Source of the DNA: Stieleria sedimenti
GTDB lineage: Bacteria > Planctomycetota > Planctomycetia > Pirellulales > Pirellulaceae
Assembly (NCBI RefSeq): GCF_025060895.1
Contig: NZ_JANZKV010000059.1
Span: 1-64,000 of the forward strand
Direction: 5' to 3'
Length of the DNA: 64,000 nt
The notes under the pieces are model-generated. The model was not told the origin of the DNA and did no database searches. It saw only the letters and a program-made list of their open reading frames with translations. A program made the translations under genes and the position numbers. Below, one piece after another: positions 16,935 to 26,677 of the stretch (position 1 is the first letter of the stretch; each line of letters opens with the position of its first letter).

Positions 16935-17120
16935 CGGTCGCGATGCAGTCGAATCTGCACAACGTGTTGTTCGTTCCCGCCGATCAAGTGATGTACGTGG
17001 CCAACGCCGACACCCCGCCGCAGAACGCCCCTACGTTCGCTTGGATCTGCGCGAACTGTTGACGTCGCTGGACGGCCGCGGGGGGGGTGAGGACGGCGAC
17101 GTTTCCGTCGAACAATTCTG
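16935..17120 (+). pseudogene. Frameshifted C-terminal remnant, resembling C45-type acyltransferase/peptidase
   Basis: In one frame the sequence reads MQSNLHNVLFVPADQVMYVA followed by NADTPPQNAP. Near 17030 the sensible reading moves to the next frame and continues YVRLDLRELLTSLDGRG. Joined, they look like the C-terminal end of a C45-type (penicillin acylase-like) hydrolase, with the usual NADTPP and PYVR-LDLRELL pattern. No N-terminal part or active site remains, and the piece starts 90 bp after the bacterioferritin stop. I read it as a decayed gene remnant. The family assignment is from memory and moderate. A G8 run follows at about 17079. Confidence 0.45.
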
Positions 17121-17250
17121 CTATGTTAGGGATCGAGCGGAACAGAGGTGTCGGGCGGAACAGCGGGAACCGACTTGGAAGCCTGTCGCACTTGTTTTCC
17201 GCTGATTGCCAGGCGGATTCGCACCCAAGCTACGGTGTCATCGCGCGACC

Positions 17251-18873
17251 ATGGATGAATTAAAAAACGAAATCGAATCGCTGCGCACGCAGTTGTCTCA
17301 GTTCGAAACGGCGAACCGACCAGGCCAGCCGACGACGAGCGAGCACTATCAGTCGCAGTTGCTCGATAGCGTGCAAGAATCGGTCATCGGCACCAACCTG
17401 GACGGCGAGGTGACCTATTGGGGACGCGGCGCCCAGGAGTTGTACGGCTATACGCCGGAAGAGGTCTTGGGTAAACCCGTCACGTTTATCGTCGAGCCGG
17501 AGGAAGAGCGGGTCGAACGTGAACGCATGCGGCAGGTCTTTGAGCATGGGTCATGGAAAGGCGTGTATCAGCAGCGGCGAAAAGACGGATCCAGGTTTTG
17601 GGCATCCACGATCATCTCGCTGGTCACCGACAAGTCCGGGAACCCGACGGGCTTCATCGGAATTGACATTGATATCACCGACCAAAAGCGAGCGAACGAG
17701 GAACTCGACCAGCTGAATTTGGCGATTGAGAATGCGATGCAAGGCATTTCGCGGCTGGACCGGGAGGGGTGTTTCATCATGGTCAAGCCGCAGTACGCCG
17801 AGATGCTGGGTTATCAGCCCGACGAGTTACTCGGTCAGTCTTGGACGGTGACCGTCCCCGAGGACAGTGAACCGCTGGCTCGCGAAGGCTACGAGACGAT
17901 GTTACGTGAGGGCCGTGCCACGTTGGAATGCCGCGCGCGGCGAAAAGACGGATCGGTGTTCTTCAAGCAATTGTTGTTGGTGAAAGCTTTCGATGCGCGA
18001 GGCGAGCACGACGGCCACTATTGTTTCATGAGTGATGTCACGAAACGCAAGCAGGCGGAAATTCAGCTCCGCGAAAAAGAGGCCCAGTTGGCGCATGTTT
18101 CACGGCTCTCGACGATGGGAGAGTTGGTCGCCGGCATTGCGCACGAAGTCAATCAACCGCTCTACGCGATTGCCAACTTTGCGGCCGTCGCCGAGAAGAA
18201 GCTCGAAAATCGTCCGGACGAATTGGGGCGAACGCTGCAAGAATTGAATCGTCTGATTGCCGAGCAGGCGGTGCGAGCCGGCGAGATCATCCGGCGTTTG
18301 CGAGCGTTTGTCGGCAAAACCGATGGAGTCCGTTCAACGCTGGACATGAATGCGGTGATTCGCGATGCGGTGGCAATCTTGACGCCGATGACACACGGCG
18401 CGGACGCATCGGTCCGTCTCGAATTGTCACCCTCGCCGGTCGTCGTCCATGCCGATCGCGTGCAGTTGGAGCAAGTCGTCGTCAATCTGGTTCGCAACGG
18501 ACTTGAGGCGGTTGCCGGCCGCGAGGTCCGTATGATCACGGTCCGGACAGCCTTGGTCGAGTCAATGGTTCAGGTCTCGGTGGAGGACACGGGGATCGGC
18601 GTGCCGGAGCCGGAGCAGAACAAATTGTTTGACGCGTTCTTCACGTCCAAACAAGATGGGCTGGGCATGGGGTTGTCGATCAGCCGCACGATTGTGGAAA
18701 ACCACGACGGCCGGATCTGGGCGACCCCGCGTCGGCAGGGCGGATTGGTGGTCCATTTCACCTTGCCGCACTCGCCGGGAGGGTCCGAAGCTCAGACCGA
18801 ATGTGATGCCGGGCGAAGTCTGTCGACCGAGGCGTCGTCGGCCAACAATTCGGCCAACCGACTTCCCAGCTGA
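17251..18873 (+). CDS. PAS-PAS sensor histidine kinase (FixL-like)
   Basis: A 540-residue cytoplasmic kinase without membrane segments. A short N-terminal coiled coil is followed by PAS/PAC domains at about 30-147 and 150-275. The HisKA helix has phospho-acceptor His298 in [17 protein letters not shown]. The ATPase domain has an N box ([12 protein letters not shown]), G1 (DTGIGVP) and G2 (GLGMGLSI). The HEVNQPL form is typical of FixL/DctB-type kinases. No response regulator gene is adjacent. I use ATG 17251, although no clear ribosome-binding site precedes it and a TTG at 17206 is possible. Its last 82 bp overlap the convergent chemoreceptor gene. Confidence 0.88.
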   Translation: MDELKNEIESLRTQLSQFETANRPGQPTTSEHYQSQLLDSVQESVIGTNLDGEVTYWGRGAQELYGYTPEEVLGKPVTFIVEPEEERVERERMRQVFEHGSWKGVYQQRRKDGSRFWASTIISLVTDKSGNPTGFIGIDIDITDQKRANEELDQLNLAIENAMQGISRLDREGCFIMVKPQYAEMLGYQPDELLGQSWTVTVPEDSEPLAREGYETMLREGRATLECRARRKDGSVFFKQLLLVKAFDARGEHDGHYCFMSDVTKRKQAEIQLREKEAQLAHVSRLSTMGELVAGIAHEVNQPLYAIANFAAVAEKKLENRPDELGRTLQELNRLIAEQAVRAGEIIRRLRAFVGKTDGVRSTLDMNAVIRDAVAILTPMTHGADASVRLELSPSPVVVHADRVQLEQVVVNLVRNGLEAVAGREVRMITVRTALVESMVQVSVEDTGIGVPEPEQNKLFDAFFTSKQDGLGMGLSISRTIVENHDGRIWATPRRQGGLVVHFTLPHSPGGSEAQTECDAGRSLSTEASSANNSANRLPS

Positions 18874-20897
18874 TTCAAGTCTTCGGCCGAATGGGCGGTT
18901 TGGTGAGTGGCCGCCATCGCCTGCCGGGTTGTCCGATCGATCTGGTTCATCGACTCGGTGATCTGGTTCATGCTGGTCGCTTGCTGGCTGGACGCGGTCA
19001 CGATCCGTGCGGCAACGCGTGAGGCTTCCCCGACCATGGTCACCAACGCTTCGATCGTTTGCTCGGCTTTGACCACGACACCGCTGGCATCGCCGACCGA
19101 TTGCGTGCCCTGTTCGGTCGCCAGCACCGCGTGGTTGGTGGCATGCTGAATCTCGCTCAAAATCTCGCGGATCTGGCCGGTCGATTGCCTGGCTTGTTGG
19201 GCCAGCGATTTGACCTCCGCGGCGACGACCGAAAACCCCTTGCCGGCTTCGCCCGCCCGGGATGCTTCAATGGCCGCATTGAGCGCCAGCAGATTCGTTT
19301 GGTCGGCGATTTCGTTGACGGTCGTGATGATTTCCCCGATCGCTTGGGCGCGTTCGGCCAGCATCAGAATGCTGTCGGCGGTCGATTCGACCCGTTCCCG
19401 CACGTTGTTCATCGAAACCCGGGTGTCTTCAATCGCCTTGCGTCCCGAGCGTCCGACTTCGTCGGCTCGCCGCGAGGCTTCGGCGACCTCGTTGGCCAAA
19501 TGCATGGATTCCTGGGCCGTTCGGGCGGCTTCTTCCACGGCTGAAGACGTTTGCGTGACCGCGCTGGCCTGTTCTTCGATCCCCAGGGATTGCTGTTTCA
19601 TTGTCGCGGAGATCTCTGAACTGGCGACCGACAGGTGGCTGACGGTTTCCCGAATCGCTTCAAACAAACGTGTGCGTTCCTGTTCGTCTTGTTTGCGACG
19701 TTCGATGTCTTGAAGCGTGGCGATAAAAATTCTTTCTCCTGAAAACTCCATCTGGGTGACGCGCAGCGCGATGGGGACCTGACGACCCTGTTTGTCCACG
19801 CCGTAGGCTTCACTCTCGTCGCCATGGCGATCGGATCTGCTGGATCGGCCTGCGCCCGCGGCGGTGGCGGTGGCGGTGGCGTTCGAAGCGGTGGCGCGTC
19901 CGTTGAGTTGAAAGCTGGGGATGATGGCGGTGACCGATTGCCCACGCAATTCCGAAGCCCGATAGTTCAACAGCGATTCGCAGGACGCGTTGAGCGACTG
20001 AATGGTGCCCGTGGCATCGGTCGTCAGGATGCCATCGGCCGTCGAATTTAAAATCGCTTGGGTGCGTTTCTCGGCCACGTCCAGTTTTTCCATCGCCGCG
20101 TGCATGTTCCCGATCATCGTGTTGAAGGCATGGGCGAGCGCGCCGAGTTCGTCGTTGGAATGGACATCAATGCGTTCGTCCAGTGCCTCGCCGATCGTCG
20201 CACTCGACGCGTGCTCGGCGATCTTCGATGCCGTCTTCTTCAGCGTTTCGATCGGACCGACGATCCTGCGGGTGGTGATGAAACCGAATCCGCCGATCAG
20301 TGCGGTGACGATCACGATTGCCAAGATGAACACGAGGAAGGCATCGTCGGCGATTTCGCCGGCCGACTGATTGACGGCTTCGGCGTCGGCGATGATCGCC
20401 TGCTGCCAACCCTGCACGTGGTCGTTGACCAGCTGGAATTGATCGTTTTCCGCACGGATCGCATTGATGAACGCCTCCTCTCGGTATCCGCCCATGACCT
20501 TATCGACGGTGAAATCTTTGATCTCGCGGTAGTCCTCCCAGCTGGCGCGGAGGTTCTGGAACGCTTCCTTCTCACGTCGGCTGTTCGCCGCAAGGTCCCA
20601 CTGGTTGAACGTCTGGTCCAGCCGATTGGTCAGCAATCGCTGCTCGTCGTTGAGTTGCTCTTGCAGTTCCAAATTCGGCGCCATCACCATCGTCAGCGTC
20701 AGTTGCCTGAGTTCGCTGAGCGGATCGGTGATGTTCAACGCGACCTTTTGAAACTGTTCGGCCGACAAGCGAACACGGTCGACCGAATCGTGAATTCTCT
20801 TGTTGCTGACGATCCCGAAGATGCCCACCGCACAGAACGCGACGACGGAAATCCCGACCAGCAGCAACAGTTTTCCCAGTACGCCTCGGTTTTTCAT
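18792..20897 (-). CDS. Methyl-accepting chemotaxis protein with HAMP and PAS domains
   Basis: A 701-residue chemoreceptor. The first membrane helix is at about 8-32 ([20 protein letters not shown]), followed by a helical periplasmic sensor domain to about 190. The second helix is at about 193-215, with HAMP to about 275 and a PAS-like segment at about 290-385 ([17 protein letters not shown] at its end). The MCP signalling domain carries the hairpin [21 protein letters not shown] Ser/Ala/Thr-rich stretch interrupts the PAS. The ATG overlaps the stop of the solute-binding protein gene (ATGA), so the two are translated together and probably form a ligand-sensing pair. Confidence 0.9.
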   Translation of the reverse strand: MKNRGVLGKLLLLVGISVVAFCAVGIFGIVSNKRIHDSVDRVRLSAEQFQKVALNITDPLSELRQLTLTMVMAPNLELQEQLNDEQRLLTNRLDQTFNQWDLAANSRREKEAFQNLRASWEDYREIKDFTVDKVMGGYREEAFINAIRAENDQFQLVNDHVQGWQQAIIADAEAVNQSAGEIADDAFLVFILAIVIVTALIGGFGFITTRRIVGPIETLKKTASKIAEHASSATIGEALDERIDVHSNDELGALAHAFNTMIGNMHAAMEKLDVAEKRTQAILNSTADGILTTDATGTIQSLNASCESLLNYRASELRGQSVTAIIPSFQLNGRATASNATATATAAGAGRSSRSDRHGDESEAYGVDKQGRQVPIALRVTQMEFSGERIFIATLQDIERRKQDEQERTRLFEAIRETVSHLSVASSEISATMKQQSLGIEEQASAVTQTSSAVEEAARTAQESMHLANEVAEASRRADEVGRSGRKAIEDTRVSMNNVRERVESTADSILMLAERAQAIGEIITTVNEIADQTNLLALNAAIEASRAGEAGKGFSVVAAEVKSLAQQARQSTGQIREILSEIQHATNHAVLATEQGTQSVGDASGVVVKAEQTIEALVTMVGEASRVAARIVTASSQQATSMNQITESMNQIDRTTRQAMAATHQTAHSAEDLNQLGSRLAELLADDASVDRLRPASHSV

Positions 20898-22648
20898 GGG
20901 CTCTCTCCGGCGTCGAATTGAATGCGTGTCACTTCCATCGGCTCTTTTCTTGCTTCCGGGTAAGCCCCCTTGCGGACCGACCAGTGTTGGTCGGTCACCT
21001 GGATTTTCCACAGCGGATAGCAGGCCATGCGATACGGTTTGAACCCGACCTCTTTGTTGACCGCAAAGACATTGTTCGGCGTTGGTACGAACAGCATGTA
21101 GGCCTGGTCGTAGACGCGTTTGACGATTTTGTAGGTGATCTCTTCGAATCCCGGATCTTCGACACTCGCCTGGAACATTTCTTCGATGTAACCATCCAGG
21201 ACGGGGTCCGGAAAAATCGTGCTCCAAACGTTGTGCGTCCGATAGACGAGAAAGGCGGTGAAGGGATGGTTGAAAAACCAGTCGTCGTTGCCCCAAACCA
21301 ACAGATCCCATCGGACTTCGTTTTGATCTTGATTGGTCGTCAGCAACGGATCAAAGATTTCCTTTTCGCTTTTGACTTCCTCGATGTCCAACGTGACGCC
21401 GACGTAGCCCAGTTGAGTTTCGATGCTGCGCCACAAATCCATGTAGCGGTTTTGCGTCAGGACTTTGAGACGCAGCCCGTTGAGCCGCCGTTTCAATTGA
21501 GCTCGCTTGGCGGCATCGTACGGGTCTTCTAATTCGGAGTACGGTTTCAACAACTGGGTGGCTTTTCGCATGCCGGGAAAGAAGGGTGACGCCTGGGTCG
21601 GAGACAACGTGGCTTCACGATCGAAGACGAAGTGCCAAAGGTTGCGTTGGTGCAGGGCTTCGTTGAGTGCGCGGCGGACGTCGACCTCCAACAGCTTGGG
21701 ATTGCCGTTGATCAGGTTCATGTGGATCGCGATGTTGTTTGTCGTCGGCGAGGTGACGAGTTTGGCGTACGGGGACAGGATCGTGTCGACTTTGTATTCC
21801 GGCGGGATGAAGGCGATGTCCAGCTCGCCCTCGGTTTCCAAGACACTGTTCTTCGCCAGCCGACTGTCCAATTCCGTGAACACGGTGATCGTTTCGATTT
21901 TGGGATAACGCTGGTCCCAATAGTTCGGGTTCGCTTTCAGGACGGCTTTGGGGGTTTGGCGATCGCCTTCGACAAAACCTTCGGTCAAGATGTAGGGGCC
22001 CAGGCCGTAGGGTCCGGGAGCGGAGAGATTGGGGCAGGTTGCTTTTCCGTTCCATCCGTTGAGCTTCAAGTACTCGTCGCTGTAGAACTGCATCCAGATC
22101 AGATCGTTCATGAAACAGCCGTATTTTTCTTTCAGGAAAAACCGGACCGTGAACTCGTCGATTTTTTCGCAGCGGTCAAAGACCTGGTCGATCTTGCTGT
22201 ACAACGTCGGAGCCCGTTTGAAGGCGTCCATGTTCCTGACCACCGCGTCGGCATCGAATCGCGTCCCATCCTGAAACTGAACGCCTTGGCGGAGTTTGAA
22301 TTCGTAGGTGGTGTCGTCGATCTGCTCATGCGACACCGCCATGTCGTAATCCCAGCCCCGGGCATTGTCGCTGGGTTTGATCATCGCACCGTTGATGGCG
22401 TGCGAGATGTAGATGTAGGGCAGACTGGGAATGAAAACTTTGACGTGCGAGCCGGGGACCAGGCGGTCCACGAACCGCTGGCTGGCGTCGTCGGCTCTTA
22501 ACCTGACCGGGTGGATCCGTTGCCGCGCCGCCGGCTGACCGAGTGCCTGCTGACCGAGTGCCTGCTGACCCAGCGGCCCGGGAACCCAAATCACAGCCAT
22601 CAGGGTGCACAGCACCCCGATGCGATTTTCCAAGGTTGATGAACTCAT
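20894..22648 (-). CDS. Peptide/oligopeptide-type solute-binding protein (SBP_bac_5)
   Basis: A 584-residue exported protein of the OppA/DppA family. A signal peptide (about 1-28) is followed by three copies of a LGQQA-like unit, then the binding-protein fold. Family blocks include [25 protein letters not shown] near 130 and [13 protein letters not shown] near 235. The C-terminal lobe includes [10 protein letters not shown] and NAFVVN-like segments. No ABC permease or ATPase gene is adjacent. Instead the gene overlaps a chemoreceptor gene by 4 bp, which suggests a sensory rather than an uptake role. I chose ATG 22648, with a longer frame possible from 22678. Confidence 0.88.
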   Translation of the reverse strand: MSSSTLENRIGVLCTLMAVIWVPGPLGQQALGQQALGQPAARQRIHPVRLRADDASQRFVDRLVPGSHVKVFIPSLPYIYISHAINGAMIKPSDNARGWDYDMAVSHEQIDDTTYEFKLRQGVQFQDGTRFDADAVVRNMDAFKRAPTLYSKIDQVFDRCEKIDEFTVRFFLKEKYGCFMNDLIWMQFYSDEYLKLNGWNGKATCPNLSAPGPYGLGPYILTEGFVEGDRQTPKAVLKANPNYWDQRYPKIETITVFTELDSRLAKNSVLETEGELDIAFIPPEYKVDTILSPYAKLVTSPTTNNIAIHMNLINGNPKLLEVDVRRALNEALHQRNLWHFVFDREATLSPTQASPFFPGMRKATQLLKPYSELEDPYDAAKRAQLKRRLNGLRLKVLTQNRYMDLWRSIETQLGYVGVTLDIEEVKSEKEIFDPLLTTNQDQNEVRWDLLVWGNDDWFFNHPFTAFLVYRTHNVWSTIFPDPVLDGYIEEMFQASVEDPGFEEITYKIVKRVYDQAYMLFVPTPNNVFAVNKEVGFKPYRMACYPLWKIQVTDQHWSVRKGAYPEARKEPMEVTRIQFDAGESP

Positions 22649-22850
22649 TGGAGCACCTTTGGTTCGTGGGACACGCACTCCTCAGTGTTTATGATAGCTG
22701 CTGGCGGTATCGGGTGATGCGATTTCTAGCGGGCTTGTGAAAGGCTTTCCCGTGAATCTATGCTTTGACCGGCCCGACGGCCGTTCCCCCTGCGTGCCCG
22801 AAACGGTCGCCTTTTTAATGCTTTTGAAACTCTCGTCAGGATCGCACACC

Positions 22851-23300
22851 ATGCACACCACTGGGATGTCTCGGGTCGGCTTACTTTGCATGGCTCTCTG
22901 TTTGGCGACCGGATGTTCCGGATTGATGCCCGGTCCGGGGCCGGCCGACGCGGACGCGCCTCAGGAATTGACGACGACGAAATCAGGGCTGAAGTATCGG
23001 GTGCTGCGTCGGTCGGACGGAAAGCGAGCCCAGGCGGGCGGTCATGTGCGTGTCCATTACTTGGGTAAATTGGATGACGGAACCGTCTTCGACAGCTCTT
23101 ACTCCCAGGGAGAGCCGGTTATTTTCTCGCTTCAAAAAGTCGTCCCGGGATTTACCGAAGGCTTGCAGTTGGTCGGTGAGGGCGGAATGATCGAGTTGGA
23201 GATTCCACCGGAATTGGGCTACGGCAAGGACGGCCGCGCGCCCATCATTCCGCCCAACGCCACACTCCATTTTGTCGTGGAAGTGATTCGCGTCTTCTGA
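22851..23300 (+). CDS. FKBP-type peptidyl-prolyl cis-trans isomerase lipoprotein
   Basis: A 149-residue lipoprotein. A short signal ends in a lipobox (LATGC), a Pro/Ala/Asp linker follows, and residues about 60-149 form an FKBP domain. Conserved blocks are VHYLGKLDDGTVFDSSY, VPGFTEGLQLVGEGG and IPPELGYGKDGR, and the domain ends in LHFVVEVIRVF. It would catalyse proline isomerisation of exported proteins while anchored in a membrane. CAGGA lies 9 nt before ATG 22851, which rules out the longer frame from 22737. It is divergent from the solute-binding protein gene. Confidence 0.92.
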   Translation: MHTTGMSRVGLLCMALCLATGCSGLMPGPGPADADAPQELTTTKSGLKYRVLRRSDGKRAQAGGHVRVHYLGKLDDGTVFDSSYSQGEPVIFSLQKVVPGFTEGLQLVGEGGMIELEIPPELGYGKDGRAPIIPPNATLHFVVEVIRVF

Positions 23301-23437
23301 ACGCGCGATTTAGCAATTCCGAGGATTTTCGCACACGAGGCAGTTCGCCATGGGCTCCCTGATCCCATAGGCTGAACCGTCGCGAATGAGCTTTTGGCTC
23401 ACGACTCAAGTTGCATCTCATCCCAGGAACCGCTGTC

Positions 23438-26400
23438 ATGTGCCACCGAACACTCCAATCCTGGCCAATCGGATCTCGATTTGTCGCCTGTCTGGTCACG
23501 CTGCAGTTGTTGACGGTTTCGGGCAAGGCCGAGGCCGTCGTCGGTGACACGTCACATTGCCAGATCGCCGACGGCCCACTGCATGCCTACGTCGGGACCG
23601 TTGCACTGCCGGCCGATGGCCTGTGGCGAATACGGGCGCCCGAATCCCACGCTGCTGTCCGCGAGTTGTACCTCATGCCGACCGAACCCTCGCGGCTGCG
23701 ACAGCTGGGCAAGCGGATGTATGCGGCGTTGGAAGAACGTCAAATCCGTAACAGTCGCTGGCAGGTGCAAATGGGGTTCGAGGCCTGTCGTCAGTACGCC
23801 CAGGACGGACAGGGCGTGGGACCAGGTTCGATCGCGGACTTGGCCAAGGACAAGCGATGGGACTACGTTGCACAGCGTTGGGATACCGCCAATTACCGGA
23901 TGGAGGAGCTAGCCGATTTCATCGACAGCGAGCCGCTGGAAGGCCCCTTTGTTCATCTGATCCCCGAAGTCCGATTCCAGTTTTCCACGTCTCAGCCGAA
24001 GCAGCGCCGAACTGTCGCGCGTGAAAATCGATCCGTCTTGGCATTCGAATTGCGGCCGTTTGTTGACGACGGAAAACACTGGGTGCTGTACACCGATGGT
24101 CAATGCGAACGTGTCACCATCGACCCGCAATTGATTCAAACCCGGCAGGTGGAGATTCGCCCGATCATCAACCGCGACAGCGCCAAGCTCGCCGCCGAGC
24201 AACCCAATTTGCAGTACCGATTGGTGCTGGTGTCCGGCGAACCGATCGGTCGATCGCTGGAACTGCAGGTCGACAATCAGGTGCTGAACACGCAGCAGAC
24301 GATTCGGTGGGACGCCACAAACGGATCCGAGTCGTCCTACGCGGACCTTCGCCAGCTACTGGTCGACGCCAGAAAATTTGCTTGGAGACCCTACGCGATC
24401 GCAGCCGACGGGGGCGTCTTGCAGGTTTGGGATCAGGCGGGGCAGACCGCTCAGCCAGACGCCGACCCGCAACGCAGTCTCTCGACGTTTTCCGTCTTGG
24501 GAGGCCGCGCCGCCATCGAAGAAACCCTGCAACTTCAACAGCTGCGCGCGACCGATTCGGGCCAAAAAGCGACGATCGATGTGGATTCACTTTCGGGTGT
24601 CGAAGTCAAATCGCATCCGTTTGAAAAAATGTTGGACGGACAACCCGGCGGCAGTCTCGACATGGCCCGCTGTGTGCCGCCGGATCGTTTCTTTGTTTAC
24701 GTCGGTAAACCCGAGTCGATTTCGGCGTTGCTGGATACCGGCGCACCCTTCATTGCCAGCATCGGTACCACGCTGACGGGCAATTGCCTTCAGTACAATC
24801 TGCAATCGCGTTATCTCGCCCGGCTGGGGATGACCCGAGATTGGGTGGATGCCGTGTTGACGTCTGGTCTGACCAGTGAGATGGCGCTGTTCGCACCGGA
24901 TCTGTTCTTCATCGATGGCACCGATGTGACGATCGTGGCGCGATTGAGACAGCCACAACGGTTGCGGCAGCTGCTGGGACTGCTCGGCGCATCGGATCTG
25001 GGCACCGAGTCCGTGATGGAGTTGCCCACTCAATCGGGCGCCCCTGCGTATTTCGCCCTCCGAGACGACCTTTTGTTTGCCAGCACCCACCGCGGTGAAT
25101 TGCAACAAGCGATCGACCTTCACGCGCGAGACGGTGCGGACAGTCTCGGGGCGAGCGCGGAGTTTCGCTACATGTTGACGCAATTGCCGGTCAACGAAGA
25201 AACACGTTTGTATGCGTATCTGTCTGATCCGTTCGTGCGACGACTGGTGGGGCCGCGCGTAAAGATCGGTCAACGCAGGCGGGTGATCGCCAAGGCCGAG
25301 ATGGAGGCACTGACCGCCCAGGTCATGCTCGCTCGATTGGATGGTCATGCCAACATTGATTCTCTGCCCGCCCTCGTGGAAAGCGGACACCTTCCGCAAG
25401 GCTGGCAGCGTGAGGACATGATGGTCGACGCAAACGGACTGGTGCGCAGCGAGCACTATGATTCCTTGCCTCGCATGCGGACGTTGCCCGAAGTTCCCCT
25501 GGGCAAAGTGACGCCTGCCGAAGCGGAGGCGTATGGTCAGTATGTCGAAAACTACTCCCGGTATTGGCGCCGCTTTTTCGATCCGATCGCGATTCGATTG
25601 GATGACGTCGGTCGCGATCAACTGGAGCTGTCCACGTTCATCCTGCCGCTGGTCGACAATTCGATCTACAACGGGCTGAAGATGTTCATGGCGCACCAAG
25701 ACGACCAGACCACGCTGCGTGTGCCGATCGTTGAACCGACGCCGGTGCTGCAGTTTTCGGTGAATCTAAAAGACATGGCATGGCAGGTGGTGGCCGGGAA
25801 TTTCTCGGAGTTCTTCACACGCTATTCCGGTGCAAGCCCGGCGATGCTGGACGATTTTGGCCCCAGTGTCCACGTCGCAGTCTTTGACGCCGATCCGATC
25901 ATCGCGATGGGTAGTGGCGACATCTTCGGTGCCTTCGGCGGCAATGTCCTGCGGGGCGGCGGCAACGAAATGATGATGATCCCCGTCGCGCTTTCCATGT
26001 TGACGCGTCCCTGCAGCATTCTGGTCGAAACGAAATCGCCCGAGCGGACGTCGCAATACCTGCGTCAAGCAGCTTTGGCCGGGATCTCAAGCGAACGCCG
26101 TGACCGCAACTTCCGCGCTTCGTTCTATCAAGTCGGAGATCGGGACGAATGGGTTTGGACGATGGACGTGTTGGGCGTCGTGAAGCTGCGGTATGGCGTG
26201 GAAGTGGTCGACAATTATTTGGTGATTCGCAACATCCCCTGGTCCAGCGACGATCGCGTGGTCAGTGTCGCGCCGGCTGATTTAAATGCCGCCCTGCTGC
26301 AGGTCTCGCCGTCGGCTTGCAAAGCACAACTGCCGGGGCTCTTCGCCGCCGCGTCGGATGCCAATCGCCAAGCCGTCATGTCCGGCTTGGGACGGCTCTA

Positions 26401-26677
26401 TCCCTTCATGCTCAGCGGATCAAAGAGTGTGCAGCAGGCGGCGGCGGAACATCAACGACTGTACGGGTTCTATCCCCGGCAACTGGATGGTGACCAATGG
26501 CGTTGGACCGATTTCCGAATGGTCAGCGACAACTACGGCGAACCGACCCGGCAGCGTCAACCTGCGTTCGACCCGCAGCAGCCCTTCGGGTTGATGAACC
26601 GGATCGATTCGATCCAGCTGAACATGCAATTCGAGCAGGACGGGCTTCGCAGCAGCGTCCGCTGGCGATTGCGTTAA
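23438..26677 (+). CDS. Large secreted protein of unknown function (1079 aa)
   Basis: A 1079-residue protein with a signal peptide (residues about 8-30, ending near GKAEA). I recognise no domain with confidence. Residues about 410-600 (PDRFFVYVGKPESISALLD, ELQQAIDLHARDG) look like repeated alpha/beta modules of the kind seen in planctomycete DUF3352-like proteins, which score the amount of a protein against a threshold. Cysteines are few. The ATG at 23438 has AGGA upstream. Its stop codon directly abuts the convergent esterase stop, with no spacer or terminator between them. Confidence 0.8.
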   Translation: MCHRTLQSWPIGSRFVACLVTLQLLTVSGKAEAVVGDTSHCQIADGPLHAYVGTVALPADGLWRIRAPESHAAVRELYLMPTEPSRLRQLGKRMYAALEERQIRNSRWQVQMGFEACRQYAQDGQGVGPGSIADLAKDKRWDYVAQRWDTANYRMEELADFIDSEPLEGPFVHLIPEVRFQFSTSQPKQRRTVARENRSVLAFELRPFVDDGKHWVLYTDGQCERVTIDPQLIQTRQVEIRPIINRDSAKLAAEQPNLQYRLVLVSGEPIGRSLELQVDNQVLNTQQTIRWDATNGSESSYADLRQLLVDARKFAWRPYAIAADGGVLQVWDQAGQTAQPDADPQRSLSTFSVLGGRAAIEETLQLQQLRATDSGQKATIDVDSLSGVEVKSHPFEKMLDGQPGGSLDMARCVPPDRFFVYVGKPESISALLDTGAPFIASIGTTLTGNCLQYNLQSRYLARLGMTRDWVDAVLTSGLTSEMALFAPDLFFIDGTDVTIVARLRQPQRLRQLLGLLGASDLGTESVMELPTQSGAPAYFALRDDLLFASTHRGELQQAIDLHARDGADSLGASAEFRYMLTQLPVNEETRLYAYLSDPFVRRLVGPRVKIGQRRRVIAKAEMEALTAQVMLARLDGHANIDSLPALVESGHLPQGWQREDMMVDANGLVRSEHYDSLPRMRTLPEVPLGKVTPAEAEAYGQYVENYSRYWRRFFDPIAIRLDDVGRDQLELSTFILPLVDNSIYNGLKMFMAHQDDQTTLRVPIVEPTPVLQFSVNLKDMAWQVVAGNFSEFFTRYSGASPAMLDDFGPSVHVAVFDADPIIAMGSGDIFGAFGGNVLRGGGNEMMMIPVALSMLTRPCSILVETKSPERTSQYLRQAALAGISSERRDRNFRASFYQVGDRDEWVWTMDVLGVVKLRYGVEVVDNYLVIRNIPWSSDDRVVSVAPADLNAALLQVSPSACKAQLPGLFAAASDANRQAVMSGLGRLYPFMLSGSKSVQQAAAEHQRLYGFYPRQLDGDQWRWTDFRMVSDNYGEPTRQRQPAFDPQQPFGLMNRIDSIQLNMQFEQDGLRSSVRWRLR

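Noticed and set aside
16841-17062. 73-residue frame starting at the bacterioferritin stop
   Set aside because: Its family-like sequence begins in the middle and breaks off at the point where the sense continues in another frame, so it is called a remnant rather than a gene.
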